Below, piece after piece: positions 45,461-55,507 of a stretch of DNA of 64,000 nt. The DNA lies in the NCBI GenBank assembly GCA_965224595.1, contig OZ245058.1, positions 1,736,001 through 1,800,000 on the forward strand. The letters are read 5' to 3'. Position 1 is the stretch's first letter. Each line of letters opens with the position of its first letter. The notes below the pieces were generated by a model. That model saw only the letters and a program-made list of their open reading frames with translations. It ran no database searches and had not been told where the DNA came from. Source of the stretch: Aliivibrio_A sp016764915. GTDB taxonomy: Bacteria; Pseudomonadota; Gammaproteobacteria; Enterobacterales; Vibrionaceae. A program made the position numbers and the translations under genes.

Positions 45461-46105
45461 TTACTGTTTCATCAGCCTCGCGATATGGGCCTTTAAAACA
45501 TCAATAGCTATTCGGTTTTTTCCACCACGCGGAACGATTATATCTGCGTGTTGTTTAGAAGGTTCAATAAACTGCATGAACATTGGACGCACTGTCGTTT
45601 GGTATTGAGTTAATACTGACTCCATCGAGCGGCCTCGTTCTTGAACATCACGCTTAATACGGCGCAATAAGCAGATATCTAGAGGTGTATCCATAAAGAC
45701 ACTGGCATGAATCAATTTACGCAAACGGGGATCAGTCAGAAGAAGAATACCCTCTAAAATAATCACTTTTTTCGCACCCATTACCTCAACTTCGGCATTA
45801 CGCGTATGTTCAGCATAACTGTACGTAGGAACTTCGACCTCTTTACCAGCGATAAGTTGCTCTAAATGCTGACATAACAGATCATGATCCAGTGCACTTG
45901 GATGGTCATAATTCGTTTTGACTCTCTCTTCCATGGTGAGATGAGTTTGATCTTTGTAGTAACAATCTTCAGTAATCACTCCGATTTGTTGATCGCCGAC
46001 TTTTGCTTTTAATTCTTTATAAATAGTAGAAGCGATTAAACTTTTACCCGATGCCGAAGCACCTGCAATAGCAACAATAACGCATTTATGAGTATTTTCA
46101 GACAT
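45461..46105 (-). CDS. udk: Uridine kinase
   Basis: A 214-residue kinase phosphorylating uridine and cytidine in pyrimidine salvage. It has the P-loop GASASGKS (about 14-21), the substrate region YYKDQTHLTMEERVKTNYDH, and RRIKRDVQERGRS. It lies 112 nt downstream of apbC/mrp on the same strand. Confidence 0.95.
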   Translation of the reverse strand: MSENTHKCVIVAIAGASASGKSLIASTIYKELKAKVGDQQIGVITEDCYYKDQTHLTMEERVKTNYDHPSALDHDLLCQHLEQLIAGKEVEVPTYSYAEHTRNAEVEVMGAKKVIILEGILLLTDPRLRKLIHASVFMDTPLDICLLRRIKRDVQERGRSMESVLTQYQTTVRPMFMQFIEPSKQHADIIVPRGGKNRIAIDVLKAHIARLMKQ

Positions 46106-46217
46106 CTAGATTCCACCAAAGCTTAAAGAGAGTAAACCCGCTAATTATAGGGATTTCGCTGTTTTGATTCCAGTAAAATCCTCTTCTACACCGGTTAAAC
46201 ACTACAAATAGTGTAGA

Positions 46218-47288
46218 TCATAGTTGTTTGAACATTATTTGTTCAGCGACAACCGTTCCTTGCCAAAATAATCGACTAGAAACCTGAGTTGCCAGCTCCT
46301 GATAGAGTAAACTGATGTCACTTTGTGGATCTTGGGCTACTGTTGGTTTTCCTAGATCAATATCACGTCGAATTGAGATATCAAGTGGCAGTTGAGCAAG
46401 TAATGGAATAGCGAACTCTTTCGCCATTTTCTCAGCACCACCAGTACCAAAGATGGCCTCTTCATGATGACAGTTTGAGCAGATGTGATAGCTCATATTC
46501 TCAACGATACCGATTACTGGTACATTCACTTTTTCAAACATATTCACGCCTTTAATTGCATCTGCCAGAGCCAGATCTTGCGGTGTTGTCACTACCACAA
46601 CACCAGTGACGGGTATTTGCTGTGCCAGTGTCAGTTGAATATCGCCAGTACCGGGTGGCATATCAATAATTAAATAGTCTAGATCTGGCCAGCTCGTTTC
46701 ATTTATCACCTGAGTGAGCGCTTTCGATGCCATCGGGCCACGCCAAATAGTGGCGTCATTTTTACCCACTAAATAACCAATCGAGTTGGTATAAAGGCCA
46801 TGGGCTTCCACTGGGTTCATCAACTTTCCATCTGAAGACAGAGGTTTTGCATCCATCTGACCTAACATTAAAGGAACGGAGGGGCCGTACACGTCAGCAT
46901 CTAATAAACCTACTTTTGCACCCTGTTCTTTTAAAGCAAGAGCAAGATTCACTGCCGTTGTCGATTTACCCACTCCGCCTTTAGCAGAGCTTACAGCCAC
47001 AATATTTTTAACCCCTTTAAGTACAGGCTTCCCTTCAACGGCCAACGTTGCTACTCGAGAGAATACGTGAAAATTCACTTCTTTTGCGATGCCATTCTGT
47101 TGCTGCCCAACAATCCAGGCATCTAAATTACTGATAATAGAGCGGGAAGAAAATGGGATATTAATATCGATTATTGCATCAGCTTTAACAGAAACAATTC
47201 CTTTGGTTTCAGCCCAATTGTTACATAAACATGGGTGTTCAAAGTGATTTAACCAACTTGTAATATCACTGACAGATTGAAAATGCAT
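46218..47288 (-). CDS. apbC: Iron-sulfur cluster carrier protein ApbC/Mrp
   Basis: A 356-residue P-loop ATPase that carries and delivers Fe-S clusters. It has the deviant Walker A SSAKGGVGKST (about 103-113), Walker B YLIIDMPPGTGD and the cluster-binding pair C-x2-C in HICSNC. The N-terminal ~85 residues are a divergent DUF59-like region. It is divergent from metG, as in E. coli (mrp/metG). Confidence 0.93.
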   Translation of the reverse strand: MHFQSVSDITSWLNHFEHPCLCNNWAETKGIVSVKADAIIDINIPFSSRSIISNLDAWIVGQQQNGIAKEVNFHVFSRVATLAVEGKPVLKGVKNIVAVSSAKGGVGKSTTAVNLALALKEQGAKVGLLDADVYGPSVPLMLGQMDAKPLSSDGKLMNPVEAHGLYTNSIGYLVGKNDATIWRGPMASKALTQVINETSWPDLDYLIIDMPPGTGDIQLTLAQQIPVTGVVVVTTPQDLALADAIKGVNMFEKVNVPVIGIVENMSYHICSNCHHEEAIFGTGGAEKMAKEFAIPLLAQLPLDISIRRDIDLGKPTVAQDPQSDISLLYQELATQVSSRLFWQGTVVAEQIMFKQL

Positions 47289-47422
47289 GAATTAACCTCG
47301 ATATTGGAAATATTTGATTATCTTATCATATTGTAACGTCTTAGCAGCTAGGCATTGCCGCTACTATCAGGTACTATTTAATGATGTTTTTCACCCATCA
47401 ATAAAGAAGCGAAATTAGAAAT

Positions 47423-49468
47423 ATGGCTGCAGATCCAAGAAAAATGCTGGTTACTTGTGCCCTTCCGTACGCAAATGGTTCAATCCACTTAGGTCATATG
47501 CTTGAACACGTTCAAGCTGATATTTGGGTCCGTTACCAGCGTCTACGTGGCAATGAAGTACATTTCATCTGTGCAGATGACGCACACGGCACACCAATCA
47601 TGTTAAAAGCTCAACAGATGGGTATCGAACCTGAGCAAATGATTGCTGACGTAAGCAAAGAACATCAAGCAGATTTCAGTGGATTTGATATCAGTTTTGA
47701 TAATTATCACAGTACTCACAGTGATGAAAATCGTGAATTGGCTTCTCATATTTATTTAACGCTTAAAGAGAATGGTTACATTCAAACTCGCACCATATCT
47801 CAGCTATTTGACCCTGAAAAAGAGATGTTTTTACCAGACCGCTTTGTAAAAGGTACGTGCCCAAAATGTAAGTCTGAAGAACAGTATGGTGATAACTGCG
47901 ATAATTGCGGCGAAACATACAGCCCTACTGATTTAATCAATCCAAAATCAGCGGTTTCAGGTGCAACTCCTGTCATGAAAGATTCTGAGCATTTTTTCTT
48001 CGATCTTCCTCAATTTGAAGAGATGCTTAAAGAGTGGACCACATCAGGTGCACTGCAAAAAGAGACATCAAACAAAATGCAAGAGTGGTTTGAGTCAGGT
48101 TTGCATCAGTGGGATATTTCTCGCGATGCACCCTATTTTGGTTTTGAGATCCCTGGCGAAACAGGTAAATTTTTCTACGTATGGCTTGATGCGCCTATCG
48201 GGTATATGGGCTCGTTTAAAAACCTATGTGACAAACGTGATGATTTAAACTTTGATGAGTTTTGGGCAAAAGATAGTTCAACTGAACTGTACCACTTTAT
48301 CGGTAAAGATATTGTCTATTTCCACAGCCTATTCTGGCCTGCAATGCTTGAAGGTGCTGGTTTCCGTAAGCCCAATAATGTATTTGTTCATGGGTATGTA
48401 ACGGTAAATGGCGCTAAGATGTCAAAATCTAAAGGCACCTTTGTAAAAGCGGCAACCTATCTTAAGCACCTAGATCCTGAATGTCTACGTTACTACTATG
48501 CAGCTAAGCTAAACAGCCGTATTGACGATCTCGATCTTAATCTTGAGGACTTTACCCAACGTGTTAACAGTGATGTAGTAAACAAAATTGTTAACCTTGC
48601 TTCTCGTAACGCAGGTTTTATTGCTAAGCGATTTAATGGCAAGTTATCCAGTAATTTCTCTGAACCAGAACTCTATGCTGAGTTTGTTGGTGCTGCCGAT
48701 CGTATTGCCCAAGCTTACGAAGCACGAGAATTTAGTCGCGCGATTCGAGAGATCACCGCTCTTGCTGATAAAGCAAATCAGTATATTGATGAAAAGGCCC
48801 CGTGGGTTGTTGCTAAACAAGAGGGCAAAGACCAAGAGCTCCAAGACATCTGCTCTGTTGGTATTAACCTGTTCCGCGTTCTTATTGCCTATTTAAAACC
48901 TGTGATGCCTCAACTGACTGAACGTACTGAAAGTTTCCTAAATGAGACTTTAACGTGGGAGTGTATTGCACAACCATTGGTTGATCATGAGGTCACGAAA
49001 TTTAAAGCGCTGTTTACCCGTATCGATCCAGTTAAAGTAGCCGCTATGGTTGAAGCATCAAAAGTCGATGTTGAAGCAGACCAAGCAGCCAAGGAAGCCA
49101 CGCAGCCAGCAAAAGGGCCATTAGAAGAAGAACCAATCGAAGCTGAGATAGAGTTTGACGATTTCGCTAAAGTTGATATGCGTATTGCTAAAATCATCTC
49201 TTGCGAAGAGGTGCCTAAAGCCAATAAGTTACTCAAATTCCAACTTGATATTGGTGGAGAAACACGTCAGGTATTCTCAGGCATTAAATCGGCTTATAAA
49301 CCAGAAGATCTTGTCGGTAAGCACACTGTGATGGTTGCTAACCTAAAACCTCGTAAGATGAAGTTTGGTATGTCTGAAGGTATGATTTTAGCAGCGGGTC
49401 CTGGTGGTAAAGAGATTTGGATCTTGGAACCACATGAAGGTGCTCAGCCTGGTATGCGCGTTCTGTAA
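47423..49468 (+). CDS. metG: Methionyl-tRNA synthetase
   Basis: A 681-residue class I synthetase. It has the HIGH motif as HLGH (about residue 22), a zinc knuckle with CPKC and CDNC (about 146-163), KMSKS as KMSKSKG (about 333), an anticodon-binding helical domain, and a C-terminal tRNA-binding dimerisation domain (about 580-681, DFAKVDMRIAKIISCEEV). Length is standard. Confidence 0.97.
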   Translation: MAADPRKMLVTCALPYANGSIHLGHMLEHVQADIWVRYQRLRGNEVHFICADDAHGTPIMLKAQQMGIEPEQMIADVSKEHQADFSGFDISFDNYHSTHSDENRELASHIYLTLKENGYIQTRTISQLFDPEKEMFLPDRFVKGTCPKCKSEEQYGDNCDNCGETYSPTDLINPKSAVSGATPVMKDSEHFFFDLPQFEEMLKEWTTSGALQKETSNKMQEWFESGLHQWDISRDAPYFGFEIPGETGKFFYVWLDAPIGYMGSFKNLCDKRDDLNFDEFWAKDSSTELYHFIGKDIVYFHSLFWPAMLEGAGFRKPNNVFVHGYVTVNGAKMSKSKGTFVKAATYLKHLDPECLRYYYAAKLNSRIDDLDLNLEDFTQRVNSDVVNKIVNLASRNAGFIAKRFNGKLSSNFSEPELYAEFVGAADRIAQAYEAREFSRAIREITALADKANQYIDEKAPWVVAKQEGKDQELQDICSVGINLFRVLIAYLKPVMPQLTERTESFLNETLTWECIAQPLVDHEVTKFKALFTRIDPVKVAAMVEASKVDVEADQAAKEATQPAKGPLEEEPIEAEIEFDDFAKVDMRIAKIISCEEVPKANKLLKFQLDIGGETRQVFSGIKSAYKPEDLVGKHTVMVANLKPRKMKFGMSEGMILAAGPGGKEIWILEPHEGAQPGMRVL

Positions 49469-49496
49469 CCAGTCAAAGTGATAAACGATAAATGAA

Positions 49497-49526
49497 AATG
49501 CCGAGCAATTGCTCGGCATTTTTGTA
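49497..49526 (+). terminator. Terminator after metG
   Basis: Perfect palindrome AATGCCGAGCAATTGCTCGG plus CATT, followed by TTTG. Confidence 0.85.
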
Positions 49527-49568
49527 TTCAGTTGTTTTTATTAAAACCTAAAGATTAAATATTGAACA

Positions 49569-50264
49569 TTATACTAACGTGGCATTAATAGCGGCTAATA
49601 CGTTTGCTGGCGATGCTGCTTGCGTAATTGGGCGACCAATAACCAAATAATCCGAACCTGCTGTTACAGCTTCATAGGGGGTCATTATTCGCTTCTGATC
49701 ACCAACGGCACTACCCGCTGGACGAATACCAGGTGTGACTAATTTGAAATCGCTACCCACTTCAGATTTCAACAATGCTGATTCATGAGCAGAACAGACC
49801 ACGCCATCTAAACCACAACGGTTCGTTAATTTGGCTAAACGTAAAACTTGCTCTTGTGGTGTGACATTTAAACCAATACCCGCTAAGTCCTGCTGCTCCA
49901 TACTGGTCAGTACGGTAACACCGATCAACAACGGGCGATCTTTACCATAGGGCTCAAGTATTTCACGTGATGCCGTCATCATACGTTCACCACCACTTGC
50001 GTGTACGTTGACCATCCAAACTCCCAGCTCAGCTGCTGCTGCAACCGCTTTAGAGCAAGTATTTGGAATATCATGAAATTTAAGATCTAAAAATACTGAA
50101 AAGCCACGTTTATGTAACTCTCTAACAAAATCAGGACCAAATAGTGTGAACATCTCTTTGCCCACTTTAAGTCGACAGCTCGAAGGATCAATTTGGTCTA
50201 AAAAATCAAACACATCGGTTTGATTGTTATAATCGAGTGCCACAATAACTTTAGGGTCTAACAT
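49569..50264 (-). CDS. pyrF: Orotidine 5'-phosphate decarboxylase
   Basis: A 231-residue enzyme making UMP from OMP. The catalytic array is D60-L-K62-x2-D65 in FLDLKFHDIPNT, with phosphate-binding LVTPGIRP and YLVIGRPIT. It lies 38 nt after lapB, the order found in E. coli (lapA-lapB-pyrF). Confidence 0.97.
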   Translation of the reverse strand: MLDPKVIVALDYNNQTDVFDFLDQIDPSSCRLKVGKEMFTLFGPDFVRELHKRGFSVFLDLKFHDIPNTCSKAVAAAAELGVWMVNVHASGGERMMTASREILEPYGKDRPLLIGVTVLTSMEQQDLAGIGLNVTPQEQVLRLAKLTNRCGLDGVVCSAHESALLKSEVGSDFKLVTPGIRPAGSAVGDQKRIMTPYEAVTAGSDYLVIGRPITQAASPANVLAAINATLV

Positions 50265-50302
50265 TAAGTCTCCAATTTATACTTAAAACAACATCGAAGG
50301 TA

Positions 50303-51472
50303 TTACTCGCCATCTAACCCTTTAATAGGTTTGACTGTTCCCCATCCCCTGCAAGAGGGACAGTGCCAATAAAGAGCTTGAGTTGAAAATCCGCACTTTC
50401 TACACTGGTAATGGGGTTTCATTTTTAACTGCTCGCCCACCAAACTTCTCAGCGTGGACAAACTGACTTTTGCTCGACCATCTTCAGCTTCTAACAAGTG
50501 ATAATCCATTAAGCGATAGAACCCTTTCATCGTCGGATTCTTTACCAGTTGCTTGGTCATAAAGCTTTGTGCTACTTCTAAATTTTCATGTCGAGAGATA
50601 AGATCTGCCATCATTAATTCGGCCGTTGCACCGGATTTTCTATCTATACACGCTTTAAGAAAGTTTAATAAACCCGCTTCGTCCTTCTCTCTTTCATAGC
50701 ATTCTAGTAATAGTGGCAGTGCTTCACTGATATAATCAATATCTTGCTCATAGACCAACTCTAATTGCCTAATCGCCGCTTTATCTTTTTTCTGTTCAAT
50801 ATAGAGTTTAGATAACATGATGCTTGCACGAACACAGTTAGCATCTATTGATAACGCACGTTTAATGAATTGCTTTGCCTTATCACTATTACTGTCAGAA
50901 AGTTCAATTGATGCCAGCTCACACCAATAGTGCGCAATGTCTTTTTTGATCGTTTTTTTACCCGTTTTTGCCAGTTTTGTTGCGTAAAAAATGGCTTTAT
51001 CCCACTCTCGCGTCTGCTGATATAGGGTGACCAATTGGGCAAGTGCTGCATCTTTATGCTCAGGCTCATCAATAAGTTGTTCAAATATTTTTTCTGCCCG
51101 ATCGAAAAAGCCCGCAACCATATAATCTTTAGCTAATTGCTGTAGGGCGATATTTCTCTGTTCAATAGTCAAACTTGATCGTGCAATGAGATTTTGATGT
51201 ATTCGAATAGCACGGTCAACTTCACCACGGCTACGAAATAGATTACCTAAAATAAGGTGCGTGTCGATTGTCTCGTTATCAACTTGTAACAGTTCGATAA
51301 AATGATCAACGGCTTTATCTGATTGATCAGAAAGTAGCATGTTCAAACCGGCCACATACTGACGTGACAAGTGGTTATTTTGTTTTTGACGTTGATGACG
51401 AGCATTTCTATTACCCATATACCAACCGTAAGCGGCAGCAATAGGCAATAAAAGAAACAGCAGCTCAAGCAT
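50303..51472 (-). CDS. lapB: LPS assembly protein LapB (YciM)
   Basis: A 389-residue membrane-anchored regulator that promotes FtsH degradation of LpxC and so balances LPS synthesis. It has an N-terminal membrane helix (1-18), about nine TPR motifs across residues 35-340, and a C-terminal rubredoxin-like knuckle C-x2-C with CRKCGF and CPSCRGWG. It lies 6 nt after lapA. Confidence 0.95.
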   Translation of the reverse strand: MLELLFLLLPIAAAYGWYMGNRNARHQRQKQNNHLSRQYVAGLNMLLSDQSDKAVDHFIELLQVDNETIDTHLILGNLFRSRGEVDRAIRIHQNLIARSSLTIEQRNIALQQLAKDYMVAGFFDRAEKIFEQLIDEPEHKDAALAQLVTLYQQTREWDKAIFYATKLAKTGKKTIKKDIAHYWCELASIELSDSNSDKAKQFIKRALSIDANCVRASIMLSKLYIEQKKDKAAIRQLELVYEQDIDYISEALPLLLECYEREKDEAGLLNFLKACIDRKSGATAELMMADLISRHENLEVAQSFMTKQLVKNPTMKGFYRLMDYHLLEAEDGRAKVSLSTLRSLVGEQLKMKPHYQCRKCGFSTQALYWHCPSCRGWGTVKPIKGLDGE

Positions 51473-51478
51473 TAACTC

Positions 51479-51778
51479 TTATCCCTTTTGGTTCTGTGAA
51501 CTTGCAGGTGTAACTCGTAGTTTTTCAAGCTCACTGGTCTGTTTCGTTATTTTCTTTTTTAAACGTCGCAAACTGAATCTAGCTTTAAAATACAATCCAC
51601 CGCAAATTAACCAGCCTACTCCAAAACCAACACCGAAAAAAATCGATAATAGTGTTGATAATTGAAATTCACCTTGAGCCACTAAATAGTTAAATTGTAC
51701 TAGTATTTGGTTTTGAGCCCCAAACGCAACTGCGATGAGGAAGAACGCTACTAAAAGTAATACAGTAATAATTTTCAC
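51479..51778 (-). CDS. lapA: LPS assembly protein LapA (YciS)
   Basis: A 99-residue DUF1049 protein with two membrane helices (about 3-20 and 43-64) and a C-terminal coiled-coil-like tail (RRLKKKITKQTSELEKLR). It partners with LapB. The start is GTG, supported by AGAGGA 6-7 nt upstream. Confidence 0.93.
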   Translation of the reverse strand: MKIITVLLLVAFFLIAVAFGAQNQILVQFNYLVAQGEFQLSTLLSIFFGVGFGVGWLICGGLYFKARFSLRRLKKKITKQTSELEKLRVTPASSQNQKG

Positions 51779-51858
51779 TTGCTATCCTCTAGTCTTCATT
51801 TCTAATCTACCGATTATGCAGTAATTTTTGATTTCAAACCATGCATTCATACAAAAAA

Positions 51859-51886
51859 AAACGGCATACTAAAAGTATGCCGTTTA
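51859..51886 (-). terminator. Terminator after ihfB
   Basis: Stem AAACGGCATACT / AGTATGCCGTTT with an AAA loop; on the minus strand the run of nine T residues follows. Confidence 0.9.
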
Positions 51887-51901
51887 TATCAGCCAATGGC
51901 T

Positions 51902-52186
51902 TTAACTATTTATATTCACACGTTCGCGTAACTCTTTTCCTGGTTTAAAGTGAGGAACGTATTTACCGTCCAACTCAACTTTATCACCAGTTTTCGGGTT
52001 ACGACCTAAACGTGGCTCTCGATAGTGCAGAGAGAAACTGCCAAAACCACGAATCTCGATGCGATCACCGCCTTCTAGAGTCGTTGCCATTTGTTCAAGG
52101 ATTTCCTTGACTGCATCTTCTAGCTCTTTAGCTGAAAGATGGGTCTGTTGACTACATAGCCTTTCAATTAATTCAGACTTTGTCAT
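51902..52186 (-). CDS. ihfB: Integration host factor beta subunit
   Basis: A 94-residue HU-family DNA-bending protein. It starts MTKSELIERL and has the DNA-intercalating Pro region GRNPKTGDKVEL and RIEIRGFGSFSLHYREPRLG. It pairs with IhfA to bend DNA sharply. It follows rpsA as in E. coli. Confidence 0.96.
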   Translation of the reverse strand: MTKSELIERLCSQQTHLSAKELEDAVKEILEQMATTLEGGDRIEIRGFGSFSLHYREPRLGRNPKTGDKVELDGKYVPHFKPGKELRERVNINS

Positions 52187-52226
52187 AAACGCCCTCGTCT
52201 TATTTGCTATTGCTTATCGAAAGAGA

Positions 52227-52245
52227 AGAGAGCGCAAGGCTCTCT
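52227..52245 (-). terminator. Hairpin between rpsA and ihfB
   Basis: Stem AGAGAGC / GCTCTCT with loop GCAAG (plus-strand reading), about 10 nt after the rpsA stop and followed on the minus strand by TCTCTTTCG. It could partly terminate rpsA transcripts or protect their 3' ends. Confidence 0.55.
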
Positions 52246-52254
52246 CCAACATTT

Positions 52255-53922
52255 TTAGTTTTTAGCTGCTTTGAAAGCGTCAGCCATAGCGCTACCGAAT
52301 GCACTATCGTCTTGCTTGTTCAGAGTTGCCATTGCTTCTTTCTCGTCAGCTTCGTCTTTAGCTTTAACAGAAAGGTTGATTACGCGGTTCTTACGGTCAA
52401 CGCCAGTGAACTTAGCTTCAATGCTATCGCCAACATTAACGATTAGAGATGCATCTTCAACACGGTCACGTGAGATTTCAGAAGAACGGATGTAACCTTC
52501 AACGTTAGCAGCAAGTTCAATTGTTGCGCCTTTAGCATCAACAGCTGAAACAGTACCAGTAACTAGAGTACCTTTCTTAATATCTGCTAGGTAGTTGTTG
52601 AATGGGTCTTCTTCCATCTGCTTAACACCTAGAGAAATACGCTCACGCTCAGCGTCAACAGCTAGAACAACTGCAGAGATCTCGTCGCCTTTCTTAAAGT
52701 CACGAACTGCGTCTTCACCAGAAGCATCCCATGAAATATCAGATAGGTGTACTAAACCGTCAATGCCGCCGTCAAGACCGATGAAGATACCAAAGTCAGT
52801 GATTGACTTGATCTTACCAGTAACTTGATCGCCTTTAGCTTGAGCTTCAGAGAAGGTCTGCCAAGGGTTAGCTTTACACTGCTTAAGGCCTAGAGAAATA
52901 CGACGACGTTCTTCGTCGATATCAAGAACCATAACCTCAACTTCATCGCCAACATTGACAACTTTAGAAGGGTGGATGTTCTTATTAGTCCAGTCCATTT
53001 CAGATACGTGTACAAGACCTTCAACGCCTTCTTCGATTTCAACGAAGCAACCGTAGTCAGTAAGGTTAGTAACACGTCCAGAAAGCTTGTGACCTTCTGG
53101 GTAACGCTTAGCGATAGCAACCCATGGATCTTCGCCAAGTTGCTTAAGACCTAGAGAAACACGAGTGCGCTCACGATCGAACTTAAGAACTTTAACATTG
53201 ATCTCATCACCAACATTTACGATCTCAGATGGGTGCTTAACACGCTTCCAAGCCATATCTGTGATGTGAAGAAGACCGTCTACGCCGCCAAGGTCAACGA
53301 ACGCACCGTAGTCAGTAAGGTTCTTAACGATACCTTTAACTTCCATGCCTTCTTGTAGAGAAGCAAGTAGCTCATCACGTTCAACACTGTTCTCAGATTC
53401 GATAACAGCACGACGAGAAACAACAACGTTGTTACGCTTCTGGTCTAATTTGATTACTTTGAACTCTAGCTCTTTACCTTCAAGGTGAAGAGTGTCACGT
53501 ACTGGACGTACGTCAACTAGAGAACCCGGTAGGAATGCACGGATTCCGTTAAGTTCAACTGTGAAGCCGCCCTTAACCTTACCGTTGATAACACCCATAA
53601 CCGTCTCAGCGTCTTCGTATGCTTTCTCAAGTTGGATCCACGCTTCATGGCGCTTCGCTTTTTCACGAGAAAGTTGAGTTTCACCGAAACCATCTTCGAT
53701 AGCTTCTAGTGCAACGTCTACTACAGAACCAACTTCAACTTCAAGTTCGCCAGTAGCGCTCTTGAACTGCTCAGCAGGAATAGCTGATTCTGATTTAAGG
53801 CCAGCGTCAACAAGAACGAAACCGTTCTCAATTGCAACTACAGTACCTTTAACAATAGCACCAGGGCGTGTTTCGATTTCGTTCAGTGACTCTGCAAAGA
53901 GTTCAGCAAAAGATTCAGTCAT
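52255..53922 (-). CDS. rpsA: 30S ribosomal protein S1
   Basis: A 555-residue RNA-binding protein with six S1 domains; the later ones show the repeated pattern (V/L)TDYG-(C/A)FV ... GLLHITDM / GLVHVSEMDW / GLVHLSDISW and RISLGLKQ. It binds mRNA leaders and delivers them to the 30S subunit. It lies between cmk and ihfB, the classical order. S1 often represses its own translation. Confidence 0.97.
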   Translation of the reverse strand: MTESFAELFAESLNEIETRPGAIVKGTVVAIENGFVLVDAGLKSESAIPAEQFKSATGELEVEVGSVVDVALEAIEDGFGETQLSREKAKRHEAWIQLEKAYEDAETVMGVINGKVKGGFTVELNGIRAFLPGSLVDVRPVRDTLHLEGKELEFKVIKLDQKRNNVVVSRRAVIESENSVERDELLASLQEGMEVKGIVKNLTDYGAFVDLGGVDGLLHITDMAWKRVKHPSEIVNVGDEINVKVLKFDRERTRVSLGLKQLGEDPWVAIAKRYPEGHKLSGRVTNLTDYGCFVEIEEGVEGLVHVSEMDWTNKNIHPSKVVNVGDEVEVMVLDIDEERRRISLGLKQCKANPWQTFSEAQAKGDQVTGKIKSITDFGIFIGLDGGIDGLVHLSDISWDASGEDAVRDFKKGDEISAVVLAVDAERERISLGVKQMEEDPFNNYLADIKKGTLVTGTVSAVDAKGATIELAANVEGYIRSSEISRDRVEDASLIVNVGDSIEAKFTGVDRKNRVINLSVKAKDEADEKEAMATLNKQDDSAFGSAMADAFKAAKN

Positions 53923-54036
53923 TATTAATCTTCTAATAAATAAACGTCCATGGGTATCCTACCGCATGGGGTTGAAAAAAAAGTTAGTTATCATCCTTGC
54001 AACTAACACTCGCAACTTACCTATTGTTTTCCCGCT

Positions 54037-54735
54037 CTAAAGAGCAGGAGCAATGGCAAGCTTTGATTCTATATAAGAGAACGCTTTTTCGGTTACTTCT
54101 TCAATCGTCATCGACGTTGAATCAAGTACCAAAGCATCCTCTGCCGGACGTAATGGAGCAACCGTTCTGTTACGGTCACGATCATCGCGTTCCTGAATTT
54201 CGCCTAAAAGGCGGTCAAATTTAACATCTAAGCCTTTAGCTTGCAACTGCTTCATCCTTCGTTGAGCACGCTCTTGGGCGCTGGCATCAAGAAAGATTTT
54301 CACTTCCGCGCTTGGGAAAACCACGGTGCCCATATCACGACCATCAGCAATCAAACCAGGAGCCATATTAAACGCTCTCTGTCTGCGAAGTAACGCCTCT
54401 CTTACTCTTGGGAGTGCAGCAATTTTGGAGGCTAGGTTACCCGTCTCTTCTTTACGGAGATCAGCAGAAACATCTTCACCTTCTAAAATAACTTTTACCA
54501 GCTCACCTTCAGCTTTAAACTGTACATCTAGGTTGGCAGCTAAAGCGACAAGTACAGGTTCAGCATCAGATTCTGTATCGACGCCATGGTGCAGAGCGGC
54601 CAAGGCCAAGACTCGATAAATCGCACCGGAATCTAACAAATGATAATTGAGTTTCTCAGCTAACAGCATACATAATGTACCTTTACCGGCGCCGCTAGGG
54701 CCATCAACAGTCACTACTGGTGTATTGCTAGACAT
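54037..54735 (-). CDS. cmk: Cytidylate kinase
   Basis: A 232-residue kinase phosphorylating CMP and dCMP. It has the P-loop GPSGAGKGT (about 12-20), the CMP-binding GRDMGTVVFP and the LID RDDRDRNRTVAPLRPA. The ATG at 54735 is preferred because GGAGAAAG lies directly upstream; the ATG at 54753 has no ribosome-binding site. It is upstream of rpsA, 114 nt away. Confidence 0.95.
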   Translation of the reverse strand: MSSNTPVVTVDGPSGAGKGTLCMLLAEKLNYHLLDSGAIYRVLALAALHHGVDTESDAEPVLVALAANLDVQFKAEGELVKVILEGEDVSADLRKEETGNLASKIAALPRVREALLRRQRAFNMAPGLIADGRDMGTVVFPSAEVKIFLDASAQERAQRRMKQLQAKGLDVKFDRLLGEIQERDDRDRNRTVAPLRPAEDALVLDSTSMTIEEVTEKAFSYIESKLAIAPAL

Positions 54736-54963
54736 TGACTTTCTCCAATTCATTTTAAAAGCAAACCGTTTTCAGTATTAAATACAGAGGCATTATTTTT
54801 ACACTCTGTTCTTGCGGCTGCATATTATACGCAATAAAATGAATTCTGATACTGATAAATCGTCTCTAATTTAATTAACCAGCTGAATTTCAACGAAGCT
54901 TATTGAATAAATTATAGGACAGTTTATCTCCTACGCCACTTCGCTTATAGAAAGATATACTTA

Positions 54964-55467
54964 ATGACATCACTCGTTTATCTACAAGGTTATTCTGATA
55001 AGGTTCAACAACAGGCTAAATCACTTATTGATGAGGACCGTCTAGGTGTTTGGTTGCTTAATAAATACCCCCAACCACACTCAATCACTACTGAGAAAGC
55101 TCTGTATAGCTATGTAATGGCACTCAAAAATCAGTACTTAAAAAAATCATCGCCACTGAGTAAAGTCGCCTTTGATGGGAAAATTGGTAAGGTGCACCAA
55201 GCACTAGGTTTGCATACTTATGTCAGTAGAGTACAAGGGGGAAAGTTAAAATCGAAGAATGAGTTACGAGTCGGAACTATTTTCAAAGCCGCACCCGAAC
55301 CAATGTTAAAGATGATTGTAGTGCACGAACTAGCACACTTAAAAGAGAAGGAGCACAACAAAGCATTTTACAACCTTTGCTGTCATATGGAACCAAATTA
55401 TCACCAACTGGAACTGGATACTCGTCTATTTCTGACTTACCTAGATAGAAATAAAAGCCTCTATTAA
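54964..55467 (+). CDS. YgjP-like M48-family metallopeptidase
   Basis: A 167-residue protein with a zincin motif HELAH (about residue 118) and the downstream EKEHNKAFYNLCCHMEPNY typical of the YgjP/DUF45 group. No signal peptide or membrane helix is present, so it is likely cytoplasmic. Family function is poorly known; YgjP homologues are associated with UTP pyrophosphatase or protease annotations. Confidence 0.82.
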   Translation: MTSLVYLQGYSDKVQQQAKSLIDEDRLGVWLLNKYPQPHSITTEKALYSYVMALKNQYLKKSSPLSKVAFDGKIGKVHQALGLHTYVSRVQGGKLKSKNELRVGTIFKAAPEPMLKMIVVHELAHLKEKEHNKAFYNLCCHMEPNYHQLELDTRLFLTYLDRNKSLY

Positions 55468-55488
55468 CAGCCACTTCACCAGTGGCTG
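55468..55488. terminator. Hairpin between ygjP-like gene and aroA
   Basis: Stem CAGCCACT / AGTGGCTG with a 5-nt loop immediately after the stop codon, between two convergent genes. No strong T-tract. Confidence 0.5.
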
Positions 55489-55507
55489 CTCATTTACAGA
55501 AAATGAT

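Noticed and set aside
52255..53922. Several 60-80-codon frames antisense to rpsA
   Set aside because: They arise from the biased codon use of a highly expressed gene and have no family signature.
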